From Acidobacteria bacterium UBA2161 (GTDB lineage: Bacteria; Acidobacteriota; Vicinamibacteria; Vicinamibacterales; UBA823), in assembly GCA_002328835.1 (NCBI GenBank), contig DCWN01000002.1:1-8354 (forward strand): a DNA stretch of 8,354 nucleotides. Reading direction: 5' to 3'. Below are positions 6,263 to 8,354 of the stretch, piece by piece. The notes beneath the pieces are model-generated. The model saw nothing but the letters and a program-made list of their open reading frames with translations. It was not told where the DNA came from and ran no database searches. How positions within the stretch are numbered: position 1 is the stretch's first letter; every line of letters begins with the position of its first letter. Both the position numbers and the translations under genes were made by a program.

Positions 6263-7168
6263 TTAGCGCTCAGCCCACTTGAGCTTTTCGCGCAGCACCG
6301 TGAAGTAGCTGCGTGAGGTCGCGCGAAAAAGCTGTAGCGGCCGTTTGGCCGCCGCCACGCTGACGACGTCGTCGCAGGCCAGCTCCATGCCGTTCTGCCC
6401 GTCGAACGCGACGTTGACGCGATCCGCGTCGCAGTCGAAGACCGGCTGGATGCGGACGTCGGAGGTGGCCGGAATGATGATCGGACGATTGGTCAGCGTG
6501 TGGGGCGCGATCGGCGTGATGACGAGTGCGTCCACGACCGGGTGGACGATCGGGCCGCCGGCCGCCAGGTTGTAGGCCGTCGATCCCGTGGGGCTCGCCA
6601 CGATGAGCCCATCGGCTTTGAACGCGGCGACGAACTGGGAGCCGACCGACACCGAGAGGTCGATGATCGGCGAATTCTCGCCGCGCGTGAGCGCCACGTC
6701 GTTGAGTGCCACGCGATCGGCCACGACCGACTCGCCCCGGCGGACCACGGCGTGAAGCATGCGCCGCTGGTCGAGTTTCGCGGAGCCGTCGATCGCCGCG
6801 TCGAGTGCCGGGAACAACTCGGGCAGCGTGATCTCGGTGAGAAACCCCAATCCTCCGAAGTTCACGCCGAGAAGCGGGATGTCGGTGCCGGCCTGCGCGA
6901 TCCGGTCGCCCATCCCCAGCAGCGTCCCGTCGCCGCCCAGGACGAGGACCATATCGGCACTCCCGGGCATCTCGTCGCGGCTGCACGTGGCCACCCGGTT
7001 CCCGAGGTCGGCGAGCGCAGCCGTCTCGTTCTCGAACACGCCCGTGAGCCCTCGCGAGTCGAGCCAGGCGCTCAACTCGACCAGCGTGCCGGCAGCTTCG
7101 CGGAGTCCAGACTTGGCGACAACGCCGACCCGCGCGATCGGCCGGCTCGAGCGCGCCGCGTCGCTCAC
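6263..7168 (-). CDS. nadK: NAD kinase
   Basis: This 301-aa protein phosphorylates NAD to NADP in the cytoplasm using ATP (or polyphosphate in some lineages). The diagnostic motifs are present in order: GGDGT (78-82, with the catalytic Asp80), NDVALTRG (156-163), ADGLIVASPTGSTAYNLAAG (the Gly-rich NAD-binding block, about 185-204), and ITPIAPHTLTNRPIII. Length and C-terminus are normal. The start codon is GTG at 7168, which forms a GTGA overlap with the tlyA stop, so translation is probably coupled. The tlyA-nadK order is widespread; recN, which often follows, is absent here, and the gene instead converges on mltG. No clear rho-independent terminator follows its TAA. Confidence 0.96.
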   Translation of the reverse strand: MSDAARSSRPIARVGVVAKSGLREAAGTLVELSAWLDSRGLTGVFENETAALADLGNRVATCSRDEMPGSADMVLVLGGDGTLLGMGDRIAQAGTDIPLLGVNFGGLGFLTEITLPELFPALDAAIDGSAKLDQRRMLHAVVRRGESVVADRVALNDVALTRGENSPIIDLSVSVGSQFVAAFKADGLIVASPTGSTAYNLAAGGPIVHPVVDALVITPIAPHTLTNRPIIIPATSDVRIQPVFDCDADRVNVAFDGQNGMELACDDVVSVAAAKRPLQLFRATSRSYFTVLREKLKWAER

Positions 7169-7971
7169 GCCGCCTCCTCGCGCCGTCGGAGGTGGAGGAA
7201 GAACTCACGGTTCCCCTCGGCGCCGGTAATCGGTGACTCGATGGTGCCCACCACCGTCAATCCTATCCGATCGGTCGCGGCCGTGACCCGCTCGACGGCG
7301 CGCGCCTGCACGGCGGGATCGGTGACGAGGCCACCCTTGCCGACGTCCGATCGACCCGCTTCGAACTGCGGCTTGACCAGCAGCAGGACGTCGCCGTCGG
7401 GGTGGAGACGCGCCGGCAGTCCGGGGACGATCAGCGTCAACGAGATGAAGGCGACGTCGACCGTGACGACGTCGAACGTCGAGCGCCCCGGCGGCCAGGC
7501 GACCGTGTCGAGCGACCGCGCGTTCACGCGATCGAGCACGGTGACGCGCGGATCCTGCCGCAGCGACCAGGCCAACTGACCGCGACCGACGTCGAGGGCG
7601 ACGACGTGGGACGCGCCCGACCGGAGCAGCACGTCGGTGAACCCGCCGGTCGACGCGCCGACGTCGAGGGCCTGGCGTCCGCGAATGCGCACCTGCCAGG
7701 TGTCGATCGCATGGGTCAGCTTGATGCCGCCCCGGCTCACGAACGGGTGATCCGGTTCGGTCACCGTCACGGTCGCGTCGGCCGAGACGAGCGTGCCGGC
7801 CTTTGGCGCGATCTCGCCGTCGAGCCGGACGTGGCCAGCCAGGATCATCGCGCGCGCGCGGGCGCGCGAGCCGGCCAGGCCACGTTCGACGACCAGTGTG
7901 TCCAGACGATGTTTCTTTCGTGCCGGGTTGGCGGACGTTCCGTCGCCGGGTGCTGCGGGGCGGGATGCCAT
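7165..7971 (-). CDS. tlyA: TlyA family rRNA (cytidine-2'-O)-methyltransferase
   Basis: This 268-aa protein has an N-terminal S4 RNA-binding domain (about 21-75: HRLDTLVVERGL... RARAMILAGHVRLDG) and an FtsJ-like SAM-dependent methyltransferase domain. The SAM loop is GASTGGFTD (105-113). The FtsJ K-D-K-E catalytic set can be placed at Lys84 (SRGGIKL), Asp172 (TVDVAFISL), Lys200 (LLVKPQFE) and Glu256 (GNREFF). In mycobacteria TlyA 2'-O-methylates cytidines of 16S and 23S rRNA and affects capreomycin sensitivity; whether both rRNAs are targets here is unknown. A basic 18-20-residue tail precedes the S4 domain. The ATG at 7971 is the only reasonable start. Its upstream region is the inverted-repeat element, which supplies GGGAG about 14 nt before the ATG. 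A CG-alternating stretch near 7849-7868 encodes the RARARA part of the S4 domain. Confidence 0.94.
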   Translation of the reverse strand: MASRPAAPGDGTSANPARKKHRLDTLVVERGLAGSRARARAMILAGHVRLDGEIAPKAGTLVSADATVTVTEPDHPFVSRGGIKLTHAIDTWQVRIRGRQALDVGASTGGFTDVLLRSGASHVVALDVGRGQLAWSLRQDPRVTVLDRVNARSLDTVAWPPGRSTFDVVTVDVAFISLTLIVPGLPARLHPDGDVLLLVKPQFEAGRSDVGKGGLVTDPAVQARAVERVTAATDRIGLTVVGTIESPITGAEGNREFFLHLRRREEAA

Positions 7972-7972
7972 C

Positions 7973-8134
7973 TAGCCCCAGAACTCCCTTGTGTTGTCAT
8001 GCCTGGCTGGTTCTGCCCGACGAGGGCGGCGTTGCTCCTCAGTCATTTGGGCCCACCAAACTCCCTCGTCGCGCCTGGCCCTCGCCGTCCAGCCCGTCGC
8101 CAGCCATTGTCAACACAAGGGAGTTCTGGGGTTA
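7973..8134. mobile_element. MITE-like inverted-repeat element with TA flanks
   Basis: The arms run 7973-7996 and 8111-8134. The core CCCCAGAACTCCCTTGTGTT (from 7976) is matched as a perfect 21-bp inverted repeat ending at 8131, and including the outer bases 23 of 24 positions pair. Both ends carry TA (7973-7974 and 8133-8134), as expected for a TA target duplication like that of IS630/Tc1-mariner-type elements. The interior has further self-complementarity: CGACGAGGG (8018-8026) with CCCTCGTCG (8063-8071), TTTGG with CCAAA (8046-8060), and GGCTGG (8005-8010) with CCAGCC (8100-8105). AACTCCCT from the arm recurs at 8059-8066. No coding region is seen. The left arm ends one base before the tlyA ATG and the right arm contains the ispA-type stop TAA. 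Excising the element plus one TA would leave TAG directly followed by ATG. The alternative is a native intercistronic RNA hairpin controlling tlyA. Confidence 0.55.
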
Positions 8135-8354
8135 ATGCGTCCGCGAGACCACCCACTCGACGATTTGCGTCAACCGCCCTTCGAGGCCAGCGGAACGCAG
8201 CGCGTCGCGCGCCCGGTCGGCAGCGTCGGCGGCGTGCTGGCGCGCGGCGTCGAGGCCGTGCAGCGATACGTAGGTCGGCTTCCCGGCAGCGGCATCCTTG
8301 CCCGCCGTCTTGCCGAGTTCGGCGGCGGCGCCCTCGACGTCGAGGATGTCGTCG
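8132..8354 (-). CDS. ispA: Polyprenyl (farnesyl/geranylgeranyl-type) diphosphate synthase, C-terminal part
   Basis: Only the last 73 codons are in the window; the 5' part lies beyond the right edge. The visible part opens with DDILDVEG, the second aspartate-rich motif that binds Mg-diphosphate, followed by LGKTAGKDAAAGKPTYVSL, the standard block after that motif in IspA-type prenyl transferases. A helical tail ends VVSRTH, a normal length and ending for the family. The enzyme condenses IPP with allylic diphosphates to make farnesyl or longer prenyl diphosphates in the cytoplasm; the chain length cannot be judged without the missing N-terminal half. Its stop TAA (8134 to 8132) lies in the arm of the inverted-repeat element. 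It is first in the order ispA-tlyA-nadK; dxs, which often sits between ispA and tlyA, is absent from that position. Confidence 0.88.
   Translation of the reverse strand, partial: DDILDVEGAAAELGKTAGKDAAAGKPTYVSLHGLDAARQHAADAADRARDALRSAGLEGRLTQIVEWVVSRTH

Noticed and set aside
7849..7868. Alternating CG run as a possible Z-DNA or repeat tract
   Set aside because: It encodes the Arg-Ala rich part of the TlyA S4 domain in frame; codon choice in GC-rich DNA is enough to explain it.
7973..8134. Rho-independent terminator between ispA and tlyA
   Set aside because: The arms are 114 nt apart, there is no T-run after either arm, and the genes on both sides read in the same direction with tlyA starting right after the repeat.
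1..8354. CRISPR arrays, tRNA or rRNA genes, integrase or phage genes
   Set aside because: No regularly spaced repeats, no tRNA T-loop or acceptor pairing, and no mobile-element protein was found on either strand.

Overview
The window is GC-rich, densely packed chromosomal DNA from a Gram-negative bacterium. A lipobox-bearing periplasmic protein and an EnvC/LytM-type division protein point to an outer membrane. The overall style fits a member of Acidobacteriota or a similar GC-rich lineage, but this is an impression only, because no rRNA or other phylogenetic marker is present.

Left half (minus strand, 4470 to 94): a three-gene envelope operon reading leftwards. It encodes an alkaline-phosphatase-superfamily lipoprotein, an EnvC-like coiled-coil/LytM protein, and a PDZ + S41 (Ctp/Tsp-type) protein. 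The last two genes overlap by 4 bp. Both appear to be pseudoenzymes: the LytM domain lacks its zinc ligands, as in E. coli EnvC, and the S41 domain has lost both the catalytic Ser (now Gly) and the catalytic Lys (now Arg). A perfect TATAAT box sits about 9 bp before the only possible start codon of the operon, a TTG, which suggests a nearly leaderless mRNA.

Middle (plus strand, 4568 to 6045): ruvX (YqgF nuclease fold) and mltG (endolytic murein transglycosylase), overlapping by 4 bp and diverging from the envelope operon across a 97-bp gap.

Between mltG and the convergent nadK lies a 217-bp gap. Its core, about 169 nt (6064-6232), can be drawn as a long closing stem, a large central bubble and a bulged terminal arm. 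This resembles 6S RNA in size and layout, but no sequence match was shown.

Right part (minus strand, 8354 to 6263): the end of a polyprenyl/farnesyl diphosphate synthase (ispA-type), then tlyA (S4 + FtsJ rRNA 2'-O-methyltransferase) and nadK (NAD kinase), the last two overlapping by 4 bp. Many bacteria have dxs between ispA and tlyA. Here there is instead a ~158-bp element with near-perfect 21-24-bp terminal inverted repeats and flanking TA dinucleotides. Removing the element plus one TA leaves the ispA reading frame ending TAG directly followed by the tlyA ATG, the pattern expected of a MITE that inserted at a TA in a tight operon junction.

Together the genes cover envelope and peptidoglycan remodelling (EnvC-like, S41-like, MltG, lipoprotein phosphatase) and isoprenoid, ribosome-modification and NADP housekeeping. 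The most notable items are the double-mutant S41 protein beside EnvC, the MITE-like element at the ispA/tlyA junction, and the 6S-like RNA candidate.
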